Shown one piece after another: positions 22,628 through 34,321 of a stretch of DNA of 64,000 bases (within the stretch, counting starts at the first letter, position 1; the number at the start of each line of letters is the position of its first letter). A model generated the notes under the pieces. The model was not told the origin of the DNA. It did not search any database and worked only from the letters and a program-made list of their open reading frames with translations. This stretch comes from Gracilaria gracilis. Its lineage: Eukaryota > Rhodophyta > Florideophyceae > Gracilariales > Gracilariaceae. The position numbers and the translations under genes are program-made. The stretch spans positions 1 to 64,000 of the forward strand of contig JARGSG010000221.1 in NCBI GenBank assembly GCA_030374805.1, given 5' to 3'.

Positions 22628-23425
22628 ATGGGAACTACACTCGTGATGGGACATTTTGACCCCTGAAAACGATTATGCCTCTAATGCTTTCATTGTGTTT
22701 CAAAGACACTGCTTTGTGGAATGCGCCGCATAATGTAACTGCTACCCTCTTCTCCGTTAGACTACGATCGTAAATAATTGTTTCTGGGCATGGTGCTAGT
22801 CGTGTAGAAAGCTTCCTCACGCTTGCAAACCTTTGCCCACGGCTGCGAGAGAGTTATCGGACAACGAGAATTCAAGTATGACTGATGATCTCCAGCTCTC
22901 TCAATGACAATTCACGGGGCCTCACAGACTTCGCATAGGAGTCCCATAGATCCCCTACAACACAGCTCATCTCACGACGACTCTTTCATCTTACATCTTA
23001 AGGCCCCTTTTCACGAGACAGAAAGCTCCACGTACAGACATTTACACAATGCGCTCTTCACAATCTCCTGGAAAGGCTATTGACGGGCCCGTTATCACAG
23101 ATTCTTGTTTCCCGTCCTTGGGAATCTTCAGCCGAAGGGGCCAATATGTTTGTCATAGTGGATGTACTGCGTCGTTGCCCATCTTTCACACAACTCATGC
23201 ACCTGTTCCTTCGGTTCGGAAACACACGTCAATATCAAACGAGGCGTAACTTAAAGGAATTTGTCAAGTTATCGCACCGGCAATTGTTCGTACCTTTGCG
23301 AATTATACACGTTCGTTAAACCGTAAGAAGGCATGTATTATCACAGTTTGTCGATAAGATCATGGGCAGACACGCACTGCCTTTGTAGTTCACACATCCT
23401 AGTGGCCCGATTCAAATTGATTTCA
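22628..23425. other. Intergenic stretch
   Basis: No coding frame I can defend is present between the Hint gene and the next candidate. Confidence 0.45.
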
Positions 23426-24176
23426 TCAGCTCTGCCTTCTTGCCACCTCGGCCATATGCCTCTCGAAGGTTCCATTCCGAACAAGAGCGTCAAAGTGCGA
23501 CCCCGTTGGAAGTTCAACAAAAGATCGCCTCTTTCGTTTACGTTTGCGACGGCCTACACGTCTGTTCCGGACATTAAATACCTTATGGGCCAGATGTTTC
23601 CGTCCTTTCTTATGACCACATCTGTCTTGCTGTAGTTCAGTGTAATTACCATGGTTACCAAATGTGTTCGGGCATCTCGGTGATGACGCCACGTCACTCG
23701 GGTCCGAAGCAGGAGTTTCCTTCATCAAATGTCGTTCTTCTGATCCAGGAACCAAAACATTGAAGCACTGTTCGCTGTCCTTTTCAGAATCTGCACATAA
23801 GGAATTGTTATTTAGAGGAGACAAGATTGGGGTGGTTCCGACACGGTGTATGTTTAGTTTCGGTCGTTGATGATCTCCTTGTGCAGCACATAATTCATCG
23901 CTATTCAAATTCAGTTTGCTCTGTTTGCCCGGCCGGAGTCGCGTTGCAGACAAAAGCAGGGCCCCCTTTCTTGTAGCGTGCCTTGGGCGCTCGCTCTTTG
24001 TTCTACCGGCAGAATACAAAGTAGGGATTTCCGTTCGTTCGAAAGCCGGGGACGATGAACTTGCTTCATGATATCGCCGACTTACAAAGGAAAGAAGGTC
24101 GCAGTCAATATCATCAGCAAATCTGTAGGACCTACGAGAATCACGAAGCAGAGATGACTTGTATGTTGTATTCATA
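23426..24176 (-). CDS. Possible small basic protein, unknown
   Basis: The open frame has its first ATG at 24176 and gives about 250 residues. The protein is hydrophilic and rich in Arg, Lys and Ser. Near its C-terminus is a dense basic run (RRKRKRKRR) that could act as a nuclear localisation signal, followed by a Phe/Val-containing tail. No family is recognised. Its base composition resembles nearby intergenic DNA, so it may not be a gene. It lies upstream of, and on the same strand as, the helicase gene. Confidence 0.35.
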
Positions 24177-24627
24177 ACAAATTGATGGTTGTGAACAGAG
24201 AGAGCGGCCCATCTAGCAGTTGAAAGGAAGCCTTCCAGAAACAAACGAATAAGTGAATCAGGTAAACACGGTTCCCGGTAACACGGTTCCCACCAACAAA
24301 GTACCCCTTACTTGCTCGCTGTAGACAATGACTGATGACGGTGGCGGCACGGAGGTCGAGGAAGTCCAAACTTCGCAGCGAAACTAGAAAGCGCTTGCGG
24401 AGCAGCTCACATTACGGACGCTACCGTTGTACAACGGTACCGTACCTCTCAGAGGAAGCTCTTGATACGCGTTCTTGACTCGTCTCTTCTTCAATCGCGC
24501 TACGGAAGGAAGAGGGGGTTGGGGTGAAAAAAATTAGAAAGTTTCAGATTTAGTTAATTGTTATCGCAAAATGTACACTTCGTCATACAATGTAAACGCT
24601 GTTCTTCAATCTGAAGCCCCATTAGCT
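24177..24627. other. Intergenic stretch after the helicase gene
   Basis: Presumed 3' flank of the helicase gene. No feature seen. Confidence 0.4.
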
Positions 24628-27600
24628 CTATCTCCCTTGATTCCGGTTAATCATGTTCAAAGTCTGTGCTTGGTCTGCTTGTAGTCTTTGTAGAAGAGAC
24701 ACGGAACCTACATTCTTCTGATTCTTCGGAGTCACCCGGGGCCTGGAGTTATGATGTACAGAGTTAGATTGATTTGTCGGGAAGGATGATCGATGATGGT
24801 TCCCCGCAGGCCTTTGTCCTCCGAAGGTGTTGGTATGATTATTTGCCGAGTTTAGGTTTTGGCTTGCACCGCCCCTACTAGAGTACATACTCTTTGTTTG
24901 TGCAAATGGTCCGCCCCGAGGCAGAAGACGACTGCTCTGATTACTCACATTCGTACTTCGAACCCCATTAGGAGGTGCTTTGGGTTCGAGATTCAGGACT
25001 GTCTTTCTGCGTTTCTCAAACGCACTGCATCGTGTACGTAGGTCATCACGACCCATTTTCTTCACGAATCCTCTGTGATTAACGTTAGTCTTCGGCAGTG
25101 ATCCCAAGTTGTCCTTAGTCCTAAGTCGAGAAGAATTGTTCGATCCATTTCCTGTGCCGTTGCCATGATGACGTCTTTGACTTTTCTGAGTTCCCTTTCG
25201 AATCCCTGAGTACACTCCGGAAGAGCTCTTCAACGGGGTCAAGCCGTTGCGTGTTCGATGTTGTCGCATCGCAGTAAGTGGCCTATTTTGAGGGGACTGC
25301 ATGCTATTATGGTTAGGTACAGGAGACAACTCCCAAGGTGTATTCGGAAGATAACCTGCACTTTGAGTAGGCTGAGGCTTCTTTCCAAGTCGTGAAAGAA
25401 TATCTTTCTTCGAAGCTTGGTGAGAAGCAAATCCTGGAACAAATGCTTCTGATGTTCGGTTCAAGTGCCTGGACCTGACAGTATTAGAGCCTTCATGCGA
25501 TGGAGGACCTTGGCAAGGCCGAGTGACCACTTTCCTCAAATGCTCTGGAGCGTTTTCAGCAAACGGGTTATGAATTTCGGAATCTGTAGTCTTGGACACC
25601 CCAGGCGGAACAAAGCGGGCTGCAGGATCCTTTTCGAACGGAGAGCCATCTTTGGGGGTGGAGGTGGTCTTCCTCTTCCATGGTGCGAAAGGCCCCTCTG
25701 AACCATTGTTGGCTTTTTGAGCCCGAACGGTGTTTGATGGTACGAGGGTGGGACTTCCGGCCTGTGATTTCTGTCCCCCTTTATCTGAAGGAATGCTTAT
25801 CAACACGTTAGATCTTAAGGGCACAGATCGGAACGGATTGTTTCCATTTCCGGGAGAAGCCTTGGTCTGTGCCTTCACGACATTAGGTCGACCTCCTGTA
25901 CCCTCTGTTACCGGAGCATTCCCATCGGATGCTTGTACGCTCTTCGGCCCGGGTCTCTTTTCGAAATCTTTATTGCGCTCATTATTCTTCTCAGCATCGA
26001 GACGCTCACTTAAGGGCACAGATCGGAACGGATTGTTTCCATTTCCGGGAGAAGCCTTGGTCTGTGCCTTCACGACATTAGGTCGACCTCCTGTACCCTC
26101 TGTTACCGGAGCATTCCCATCGGATGCTTGTACGCTCTTCGGCCCGGGTCTCTTTTCGAAATCTTTATTGCGCTCATTATTCTTCTCAGCATCGAGACGC
26201 TCACGATGTTCTTTTCCCACAATACTTCGGCACTTACCGGTACCATCGGCACCATCGATACTCTCCGCCAGAGATCCTGAGGCATTTGCTTCACTTCGAG
26301 TCAGAATCGAGATCTTCAAATCTCCAGCTGCTGTCAAATCCTTTATATCTTCTGGATTTCCCTTTCTCTTCTTCACATTGTTAGCAATCTTGTCGATACT
26401 CTCAGAGGTAGGAGGTCGTTTATATGACCTCAGAATTGGCTTCTTTGTGCTTTTGACAACCATGGCCAACGAATCCTTAGGGGTGCCCTTCGCAATCGAG
26501 CTTCCCGTAGATAGACCTGGATCGCCAACTTTCTGCATGTCCTTGTGTTTGAACGGGCGTCTACTGCTTCGAGCAACACGAAACGGGCCCTGTGACGAAG
26601 GAGGCGCACCAGAATGTACCACAGCATCCGTAGTATCACCAGTCACTCTGTCATCAATGGCAAAGACAGCGTCACGATCCGTCGACTTGGAAATTATGAG
26701 GGAGTTCTCACGACAATGATTAACTAGTCCTTGCCAGGGTATTGACGTTCGACTGAGAACAGTTGCGTTGCCCACAACAAGCAAAGAATGTTTTGCCCTT
26801 GTAAGCGCTACATTCATCCGCTTCTCATCGTTCACGAATCCAATATCCTTCGAATTCCCGCCTCGCACTGTGCTGAGAACAACGATATCCTTCTCACGAC
26901 CCTGTATACCGTCTATAGTGCTCACTTCGACGTTCATCGTGCTAAGGATTCGGCTTTCACGAACAAGTTGCTGCAACAGAAGAACTTGTTGTCGGTAAGG
27001 ACTCAGAAGAACAATGCGGCCATTGAAATCTTCAAACTTGTAGGATCCGACTAAGCTCTTCAGTACTGTTACCACTAAACGTGCTTCACCCAGGTTGCTA
27101 ACAGACCCTTTGGCAGTTCGCTTCTCAAGGTGATTCATTCTTGAGGTATCAAAGAAAGTCAGAGGCCCAAACCTTCTTATGCTGTCACGATGAAAAGGTC
27201 GTGTCATCTGCTCCTCCAAAACATTTGGCCCATCTCTAATCTTCCCGAAGTAAAAATGCTTATTAGGGAAGCTAGATATCGACGGATGCATGCGATATTG
27301 CACATTCAGCATCGTCGCTCGTTGTCGATCTGAAAAGCACATACGCTCAAAGAGGGAAGTTCGAAGGTGTTTCACAACGGATGGATTGGTAGACACCACC
27401 GTTGCCGGTAGCTGCTGGGGATCGCCTACCAGAACCACATGACTGAATTTGGAAGAGCTCCTCCCCTTAGTTCCAAGAGTCATTGGAATAAGGCTTTCCG
27501 GTTCGATACTTTGGGCTGCCTCATCAATGATAATCACATCAAAACTGACCCCCAATGTCTTCATCAACTCATGTCCAGCTGAATTCAGAGTGGCAAACAC

Positions 27601-30600
27601 CACGCTGGATTGATTCAATATCTTGCTCATCCGCTTCATCTTTTCCAGACGCGCAGCTTGGTCTTGAACCTTTCTCTCATCTCGTACTTGGGAAAGGTGC
27701 CCCTTCAGTACATCCTTCTCGTCATGCAAGTTGGTCAACCTTTCTGTAAGTGACTGTATTTCACGTACAAGGCCCGGCGAGGAACACTTTTGCGACTTCT
27801 TCTCCTGTACTTCTCTCTCGAGCAATGCGCTTCTTTGGTTATGCACTTCGGATATTCTCTCATTCACCTGTTGAAGGGCTCGGCAACGATTTTCCAACCG
27901 CGATTTTGTGCTCTTTAAATCACCTTCGGTTCGATCTCTCTGCCCACCAGCTCGTGCGAGTGAGCGAAGTTCAAAGCGCTTGAGCTTCTCGATGGTCGTA
28001 CCAGCACCCATTCGAACGATTTTGGGACATGCTTTGGTATCATCAGGAAATGTCAAGCCGTGCTCCATAACCCGCGACATGATTTCATCGACAGCTGCGT
28101 TAGATGGAGCGCACACGAGCACACGCACTGCTGGAATCTTTATTCTCAGAGGTACTTCGTCCACAGAGACCCGGATGACGCGCGGGAAAGAGCGATTCTG
28201 TGAAGTACTGATAAACGCAGAGATCATATTCATGATTGTAGATGTCTTTCCCGTACCTGGAGGGCCTTGGATCAGGCTCAGGGCCCCATGGTTTTTCTTG
28301 AAGAACCTTTCACCTGTTTTCGGCCCATGATATTGGAGCAATGGCCCAGATGAGCGAACCACGTTGCTTATTGCATCTGCTTGAGAGCGGTTGAGACTTC
28401 CACTTCTCTCAAGTTCCGAAATGAATTCAAGTGGAGCTGCAGCAAACCCCTTAGATGTCAACCGGTTGTGAACGTCGACTGTGCCATTAATCGAAAAGCC
28501 GTGAGAAGGGTCAAGTATAGGCCACAATAAGCCATCAGGAAGACTGGAAATTGACCACAGTGCTTCGATCTGCCGCTGGAATGTCACCAGGCCCGTCAGA
28601 CGACTTATCTGAATTCGCCGTCCTGTTCCGGGAGTCTTATCTGATCCGTCAAAGCAAATGTTCAGGACCAGTTCATGAACGCCCTTTTCGACCTTCGAGG
28701 TGGAGACGAGAGCAATCGCTTCTACTACAGGACCACCGTCCCGCTCCGTACACCTCGGCGGAGGTATTCGGAGGTACACCACGTCAGTCGGCTGAGCTTG
28801 GAAAACGGAGAACTGTGAACTGGAAAGATCCTTGTCAAACTCTTTCGGCAGTCCTCCTTGGTCCGTACAGAAGTTCAGACGTAGCTGATGAAAATGTCCA
28901 ATACTTGAAGGAGGTTCCTGAACCTCGAAAGCAGTGCGACAATATCTGTAACCGTTTGGGTCGTGCAGAAACATCGAGGCAAAATTGTTTTCTTCCCTCA
29001 CTGTGTTTCGGATCGAAGCTCGACTTTCAGATATAAGCAATGGCTCCCAATATTCCACGTATTCCTCCGCATTCGCATACATCTTATTCCCTTTCTCGAG
29101 ATCGCCTGTCGCCAACACCGTCGGCTCTTTGTTCTGAGTAAGAGCTCGGTATACTATGTCCATGTCGCGTGGTCGCACTTTCCTAATATCTGCCGGCAGA
29201 GAGCACTCACGAAGTTTTTCTTCCATTGGATCGGGGTTAACGGTCACTTCTTGTCCCGCAGCTCCATCTGATTCTCCAGGTAGCTCATTAGGTGGGGTCA
29301 TGCTGCTTCTCTTGTCAAATACATCTATGGGCTGAAGGACTCTAACACTCTCTGTAGCGAGGCGAGCAGCTTTCTTTGCCCTTGCTTGCTCGATCTGAAT
29401 CTCAAACGGGGTTTTTGTTGGTTGGCTTTCTGGTTGTAACCCACGACGTGGTTTCGGGCGTACAGGCGCATCGCCCAGCAGCTCTTTTCTTAAGTCACTC
29501 AAATGAGCGTTCCCCCGCTGAGGCTTGAAGATTGTTCTGGCCAGCGGAGGTCGTGTACGTAGGGTTCGTAGAGGTCCTCGAACGATATAGTTGTTCTTCA
29601 TCCCTTGCATTTGAATATGCGCATCCCTGGTCGTCTCAGGTGTTTTCTTGGGGAAAAACTGATCAATCTTCGTGTTGTTGAAAACTTTGGGAGTTACGCC
29701 TTTGTCCTTTTCCTTCTTATCAATGCTCGCCCACCCCTTCAAACAAGGCTTTGCTGCGTCGAGACTCCCCTTCTGCACCAACATCTGGCACTGCTCGAGT
29801 GTCATCCGATTACCTCTGGAGTTTCCCTTAGCATGTGATGCGATTATTTTACACATCGCAGAACGATGCTCCTCCAAGGTTTTCCACTCCGTTGCCATTG
29901 ACGCCATTGTATACGCCCATGAAGCAAGAACTGCTGAGTCTTTCACACAATGCATGCTAAACAACCCCTTCGTTGCATTTCGAACGATTAACTTCTCTGA
30001 TTCTGGGGCGGCATTGCGATTAACGTCAGCGTATAGTGTGCTCCATACCTCTCGCAGTTTGGTAAAGAATTGGCAACAGGTTTGACGAAACTCATCTTGA
30101 CTAACATGTTTCTCAAAAGCCTTCCAGTTCGTTGTGAAAGCTTGAACTACGGCCATCGCCCAGCGTGATGTAGACTTTGCACTCAGCAAGGACGTGTAGT
30201 CAGAATCATGCAGGACTTGGTACCACAGGAAAAAGAATGCATACGTTCTCGGCGAAACCATGTCGCCGAGTGCATACATGATACGCAGGGAAGAATCGAC
30301 CCCATCAACGAGCATAGCGGCTGCTTTTGGATTTCTCTTCACGGCGGAAGCAAGAAGTTTGGACTGACTACTTAGACTCGAATTACTTTGAAGTCCGAAC
30401 GATCTTCGCATTGCTCCCATGCACTGCAAACTAACGTTCCGTTTCGCGCTCGAGAGGAGATGTGCCGCGTGAAAAGGCAACAGACGCATCCAAGCTTGAG
30501 TTGACTTTGCATCGCAAACCCGTTGAAACCGCGACCAAATCAGTTCCTGAACGGTATTGATACATTCTACAATACGCCTCTTCTGCTTCGCCATCATCGA

Positions 30601-32490
30601 TGGAGAGGATTGCCCATAGGATTGAGAAGCAACCTCTTGATCATCAAACAATGCTTGAACGAGTCTATTGTCAAGAATTCCAATCACCCTGTGCAAGTCC
30701 AAGAGAACAGACATCTCTCTCTCAATGACAGCATCATTATTCAAATCGGAATTCTTAATATGAGTCCCGGACAACACTTTGCGCCACAAAGGTCCCACCC
30801 ACGTCCTTTTCGGATTACCTTTCCCACCGATGTTCACCAAGTCTGACAGAAGCGTTATTTCTTCCGGACGCTCTTCTCCAAATGTAACTCTTCTCTCAAG
30901 AAATGCGGATGATATTACTTGAACTTCTTTCGGTGGTCTAATATTCCTGATGATATTAAACACATCCGTCAAAAGGACAAACCGCAACAAATCCCAACTC
31001 CAGTCACTTGATGCATCTTCCCGCAAGGCTGAAATTGTAATATTCGCAATCATTACTGCGTCCTCAACGGGCATTACAGGGACCGAGTATCTGTAGAAGA
31101 ACAGCAAAAACTGTGACGTAACTTTCAAAAGAGTGTGCCGATCTCTGGAGTTGTTCTCAATGCCTGGTAAAGTTTCCAAGGCTTCGGGTTGAGGACTCAA
31201 CCCGCAGAGTTTTGCTATGCCTGCTATGTCATACAGCTTCTGCAGACATCTTGTGTAGAGCCGCCTTACCTTTTCTCGATCGTAATTGCCGCGAACAAGG
31301 CTGAAAATGGGGCTCAGGAGCCCAAGGAGGTTTTCCCTTGTTGCGGAAGAATTGGACGACCTCCTGACGCCCAGAAGTAGGTAATCCAAGAGTTCCTTCG
31401 GTGTGATCGAGCCCGACGCAAACAACACATCATGCGGCACGCTTCGCAGAAGCACACGAAGAATTTTGTAGCTAGCCTTAGTGACCCTTTCGAACTTCGA
31501 TGCCACGGCCAACGAAATGGACTTCATAAGACTAGTCTGGATATGGTCTTCGAGGAAAGAATTAAGAGTTTCTCGACATGTCTTACAAAATACAACGGAG
31601 AAGCCTTCCCAACTTGATTCAAGTTTCGACACATCCTTTTGATATAGATTGTTATCGAGATAGGTATCAGAATTCAGTGAGTCTTGCAGTTCATCGATCC
31701 GTTTTAGCTCCTTTCGAAAGAGATAGAGCAGCGGTTGCAAGCCTGCTTGCAAAGTATGAGATTCTTTGTATACACGAAGAGCCCAAACTTGAACTGCTGG
31801 CACATCGTGAAAGCAAAGTGCAAGCAAGCCAGACGGAATGAATTTGAGATTTCGGATGAATGGGACAACGTCTTCCGCATTGCGGGCTGGAGTGCGCTTC
31901 CGGAAGACGGTGCCAAGTGCTTCACAGAACTTGGCGTAAGTGCATAATCGAAGGCTGATCAATGCTTCAAGAAATGCTTCTCTACATTGCATCATGACCC
32001 CCCGTTGTGTCGGATCATTTTCATTCACTGTGGCGCCCTTGAGAATGCTGGGTAGTACGCGATGGCAATCCCAATCAAGCAAGGACTGAACGCGTTTCCT
32101 CGCTATACTTTTTGGCCAGCTTGCCAACTCGTCGCTGATTTCCCACGCTGCCACAGCTTGATGGTACATGGTGGCGCATTGGCGACAGTTCTTTATCTGG
32201 GTGGCAACCTGATGTCTGAACTGTTTCCATGTTTGTCGGTCGTCATCAGAAGGTTCTGAAAGATAGGTGATTAAGAGGGCCATGTACTTTGGAAAGCAGC
32301 ACCACCATCCGACACACACTTCAGGATGGTGCTTCTGCTTTCGAAAAAAGGAGACGAGTTCAACGACAAAACTCTTGGGGTCATGTTTCTTTAAAGACAT
32401 GACATACTCAGGGGGTTGTGGCAGTTTGGGGTGGTCGATTGCAGCCGTGGTGGCGCCAAGCCGACTAGAGCTCCTTCTCTTGGGGGTCAT
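24628..32490 (-). CDS. SEN1: Sen1/senataxin-like superfamily 1 helicase
   Basis: This single-exon gene encodes about 2620 residues, starting at ATG 32490. Sen1-type enzymes unwind RNA-DNA hybrids and help end transcription in the nucleus. The N-terminal ~1000 residues are helical and fit the Sen1 N-terminal region. The UPF1-like core follows: Walker A GPPGTGKT near residue 1408; a charged coiled stretch like the 1B stalk; Walker B DEAA near 1653; GDPQQLP; QYRMHP; QGRE near 1860; and the final VALTRAKHSLLVVGN. The C-terminal ~650 residues are basic and disordered, and carry an exact tandem duplication of 65 residues near 2095-2225. Size and order match Sen1/senataxin better than UPF1. Confidence 0.92.
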   Translation of the reverse strand: MTPKRRSSSRLGATTAAIDHPKLPQPPEYVMSLKKHDPKSFVVELVSFFRKQKHHPEVCVGWWCCFPKYMALLITYLSEPSDDDRQTWKQFRHQVATQIKNCRQCATMYHQAVAAWEISDELASWPKSIARKRVQSLLDWDCHRVLPSILKGATVNENDPTQRGVMMQCREAFLEALISLRLCTYAKFCEALGTVFRKRTPARNAEDVVPFIRNLKFIPSGLLALCFHDVPAVQVWALRVYKESHTLQAGLQPLLYLFRKELKRIDELQDSLNSDTYLDNNLYQKDVSKLESSWEGFSVVFCKTCRETLNSFLEDHIQTSLMKSISLAVASKFERVTKASYKILRVLLRSVPHDVLFASGSITPKELLDYLLLGVRRSSNSSATRENLLGLLSPIFSLVRGNYDREKVRRLYTRCLQKLYDIAGIAKLCGLSPQPEALETLPGIENNSRDRHTLLKVTSQFLLFFYRYSVPVMPVEDAVMIANITISALREDASSDWSWDLLRFVLLTDVFNIIRNIRPPKEVQVISSAFLERRVTFGEERPEEITLLSDLVNIGGKGNPKRTWVGPLWRKVLSGTHIKNSDLNNDAVIEREMSVLLDLHRVIGILDNRLVQALFDDQEVASQSYGQSSPSMMAKQKRRIVECINTVQELIWSRFQRVCDAKSTQAWMRLLPFHAAHLLSSAKRNVSLQCMGAMRRSFGLQSNSSLSSQSKLLASAVKRNPKAAAMLVDGVDSSLRIMYALGDMVSPRTYAFFFLWYQVLHDSDYTSLLSAKSTSRWAMAVVQAFTTNWKAFEKHVSQDEFRQTCCQFFTKLREVWSTLYADVNRNAAPESEKLIVRNATKGLFSMHCVKDSAVLASWAYTMASMATEWKTLEEHRSAMCKIIASHAKGNSRGNRMTLEQCQMLVQKGSLDAAKPCLKGWASIDKKEKDKGVTPKVFNNTKIDQFFPKKTPETTRDAHIQMQGMKNNYIVRGPLRTLRTRPPLARTIFKPQRGNAHLSDLRKELLGDAPVRPKPRRGLQPESQPTKTPFEIQIEQARAKKAARLATESVRVLQPIDVFDKRSSMTPPNELPGESDGAAGQEVTVNPDPMEEKLRECSLPADIRKVRPRDMDIVYRALTQNKEPTVLATGDLEKGNKMYANAEEYVEYWEPLLISESRASIRNTVREENNFASMFLHDPNGYRYCRTAFEVQEPPSSIGHFHQLRLNFCTDQGGLPKEFDKDLSSSQFSVFQAQPTDVVYLRIPPPRCTERDGGPVVEAIALVSTSKVEKGVHELVLNICFDGSDKTPGTGRRIQISRLTGLVTFQRQIEALWSISSLPDGLLWPILDPSHGFSINGTVDVHNRLTSKGFAAAPLEFISELERSGSLNRSQADAISNVVRSSGPLLQYHGPKTGERFFKKNHGALSLIQGPPGTGKTSTIMNMISAFISTSQNRSFPRVIRVSVDEVPLRIKIPAVRVLVCAPSNAAVDEIMSRVMEHGLTFPDDTKACPKIVRMGAGTTIEKLKRFELRSLARAGGQRDRTEGDLKSTKSRLENRCRALQQVNERISEVHNQRSALLEREVQEKKSQKCSSPGLVREIQSLTERLTNLHDEKDVLKGHLSQVRDERKVQDQAARLEKMKRMSKILNQSSVVFATLNSAGHELMKTLGVSFDVIIIDEAAQSIEPESLIPMTLGTKGRSSSKFSHVVLVGDPQQLPATVVSTNPSVVKHLRTSLFERMCFSDRQRATMLNVQYRMHPSISSFPNKHFYFGKIRDGPNVLEEQMTRPFHRDSIRRFGPLTFFDTSRMNHLEKRTAKGSVSNLGEARLVVTVLKSLVGSYKFEDFNGRIVLLSPYRQQVLLLQQLVRESRILSTMNVEVSTIDGIQGREKDIVVLSTVRGGNSKDIGFVNDEKRMNVALTRAKHSLLVVGNATVLSRTSIPWQGLVNHCRENSLIISKSTDRDAVFAIDDRVTGDTTDAVVHSGAPPSSQGPFRVARSSRRPFKHKDMQKVGDPGLSTGSSIAKGTPKDSLAMVVKSTKKPILRSYKRPPTSESIDKIANNVKKRKGNPEDIKDLTAAGDLKISILTRSEANASGSLAESIDGADGTGKCRSIVGKEHRERLDAEKNNERNKDFEKRPGPKSVQASDGNAPVTEGTGGRPNVVKAQTKASPGNGNNPFRSVPLSERLDAEKNNERNKDFEKRPGPKSVQASDGNAPVTEGTGGRPNVVKAQTKASPGNGNNPFRSVPLRSNVLISIPSDKGGQKSQAGSPTLVPSNTVRAQKANNGSEGPFAPWKRKTTSTPKDGSPFEKDPAARFVPPGVSKTTDSEIHNPFAENAPEHLRKVVTRPCQGPPSHEGSNTVRSRHLNRTSEAFVPGFASHQASKKDILSRLGKKPQPTQSAGYLPNTPWELSPVPNHNSMQSPQNRPLTAMRQHRTRNGLTPLKSSSGVYSGIRKGTQKSQRRHHGNGTGNGSNNSSRLRTKDNLGSLPKTNVNHRGFVKKMGRDDLRTRCSAFEKRRKTVLNLEPKAPPNGVRSTNVSNQSSRLLPRGGPFAQTKSMYSSRGGASQNLNSANNHTNTFGGQRPAGNHHRSSFPTNQSNSVHHNSRPRVTPKNQKNVGSVSLLQRLQADQAQTLNMINRNQGR
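25814..26203 (-). repeat. Exact 2 x 195-bp tandem repeat in the helicase gene
   Basis: Units 25814-26008 and 26009-26203 read identical. At 195 bp they keep the frame and duplicate 65 residues (ERLDAEKNNERNKDF and on). Perfect identity at silent sites points to a very recent duplication. Confidence 0.85.
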
Positions 32491-34176
32491 CACGTGTCAA
32501 ACAGTGGCAAGCGTGAACTGTTACTCGTGGGGTGGGAGCGCGGCGCGTTACGCAGTGATTGAACGAGCAAGCGACAACAGCAACGTCAGGGCGAAAGTGG
32601 GTCGACGACACTGCGAAAATTGAAGGCGCTAATGAAGGGAGGGAGACTGGTTCTCTTGGGCGTTCAAAATGGAAAGTGCAGAGAAGCAGGCAAGGAACAA
32701 GAGACGGAGCGAGGAGCTTGGTGAGGAGGGCCTAGCCGAAGCGGATGCCCTTGGAGGTGTTTGAGAGAAAAGCGATTGGGGCGTGGAACACAGGCAAGCA
32801 GGAGCTTCCAACGGCACGGGGTATAGCCTGCTAATTGCTTGCTTATGAGGTAGATGGTTGCGAGGCGCGGCGATTACGCAGCAGCGGTGATGATACAGTT
32901 GGCGGCGGACAGCTCGGAAAATTGTCGGCTGCGACCTTCGACGTCTGTCTGTTTGCATCAAGATGGATGTCTGCAGCGCGGTGTTTGCGGCACCCGCCAC
33001 TTCGCCATACATATTTTGGCGGGTAGCGTGTCGTGCGCCCGGCGCTTACAGTTGTAATTCGATGTAGAGCTGGCTAAATTAAATATAATTGGGTTGGAAG
33101 GTGTATACGTGGACACGCGTAACACGGAATGCGGAAAGCAGGAGCTTTGGCTGTATACACCAAAAGCCATGGCTGTACCGATTGGCGTCGTTGTTGATCG
33201 GATCTGCAATACAAGGGCCTCCACAAGTGGAGGCCAAGATGACCTCAAGGCCGCACATTGCAGCAAGCTCGAAGCGGGCGGGTGAGGAGGTACCAACGGT
33301 ATCGAGCTGGGTGGAAGGCACACGCAGTGCGCACACAGTGCGCATGCGATGCGGGCGTACACCGACGAAGCGTACGCGGGGTGTCTGCGCACAGTGGGCG
33401 ATGATCGGAGTGAGCACGCAAGCGGGCGGCACACGCTTATACGGTATAGCGTTGCTGAAAAGGTGGCGGTTTCTCACAAGATTCTACGGGCTAATCACGG
33501 CTGCAAAGTTGGCGTGCACAAGTGGCGAACCGCCCAAGTATAGCAAGAGTGCACGATGCTTACAGCGAGCGCGGTGCGCGATCGCGAGTGCGTCGTTCGC
33601 GCACGATTTGCGCTACTGGGCGTGTCGGTGTGGACGGGGCGAAGGGGAGAGTATCTTACCGGCAGCTCCATGCGCCACTACGTATTGGCGGCCGAATTTG
33701 ACGGCGGCAGCGAGAAGACGCGGGCGACGGGCCGCACGGGCGCACGAGGCGGTACGCCACGCAGCGGCATGTGCGGCTGCAGCAGCGGCAGCTGCCACGC
33801 GCCGCGGCGCGTCGTCGCCATGGCACCGTCGCCAATCGTCAACTGTCATTCTCAGCGAGGCGTGCGCGCAAGATGCGCGGCCAACTGTAATGGGAGCACG
33901 CGCGCCGTGACGCGTGTTCCAGCTGCCGCGCGCTCAGTGGGTGAGCACGGCGCACACTCGCTGGTGGCAGCGAGGGGCGCGCGTCAGGTGCAGTGGAAAA
34001 GGCGTCCGCCATCCACGCGTCGACGGCGCGCGTCGCGGCGCAACCTTCGCCGCTGCGCCCGAGCCGCCGCGCACCGTCCGCGCCCTCGCGACTGTGCGCG
34101 GCTGTTTGCTCACCTGCCTCTCCCCTCCTCTCCATACCTTTATCCGCATGCCTCGTCGGCGTCTAGACTCTTCTTA
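32491..34176. other. GC-rich intergenic region between divergent genes
   Basis: The helicase gene leaves to the left and the bZIP gene to the right. From about 33,550 on, the sequence is very CpG-rich and long frames appear on both strands, most likely by composition alone. I see no supported gene. Confidence 0.45.
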
Positions 34177-34321
34177 GCTTCCCCCCCCCTTCCCCCCCCT
34201 TCCCCTTCCCCCCACTCCCCCTTCCCACCCCACCCCACTCCACCCCACCCCCGCCGCCCTCCTCCCCCACCGCTTCTTCCCACTCACAACGACCTTCACA
34301 CCCCCCCAACCACCAAAAATC
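34177..34321 (+). promoter_or_regulatory. Pyrimidine tract before the bZIP start codon
   Basis: About 140 bases of almost pure C and T, with runs of nine or ten C, end at the ATG of the bZIP gene. It may be a promoter or initiator element, or a pyrimidine-rich 5' leader of the kind used for translational control. Confidence 0.5.

Noticed and set aside
25730-26719. 329-codon plus-strand frame
   Set aside because: Exact shadow of the helicase gene; its repeat is the 195-bp duplication seen from the other strand.
33089-33910. 273-codon plus-strand frame upstream of the bZIP gene
   Set aside because: Ala/Arg-rich and open on both strands because of high GC; no ATG context or domain supports it.
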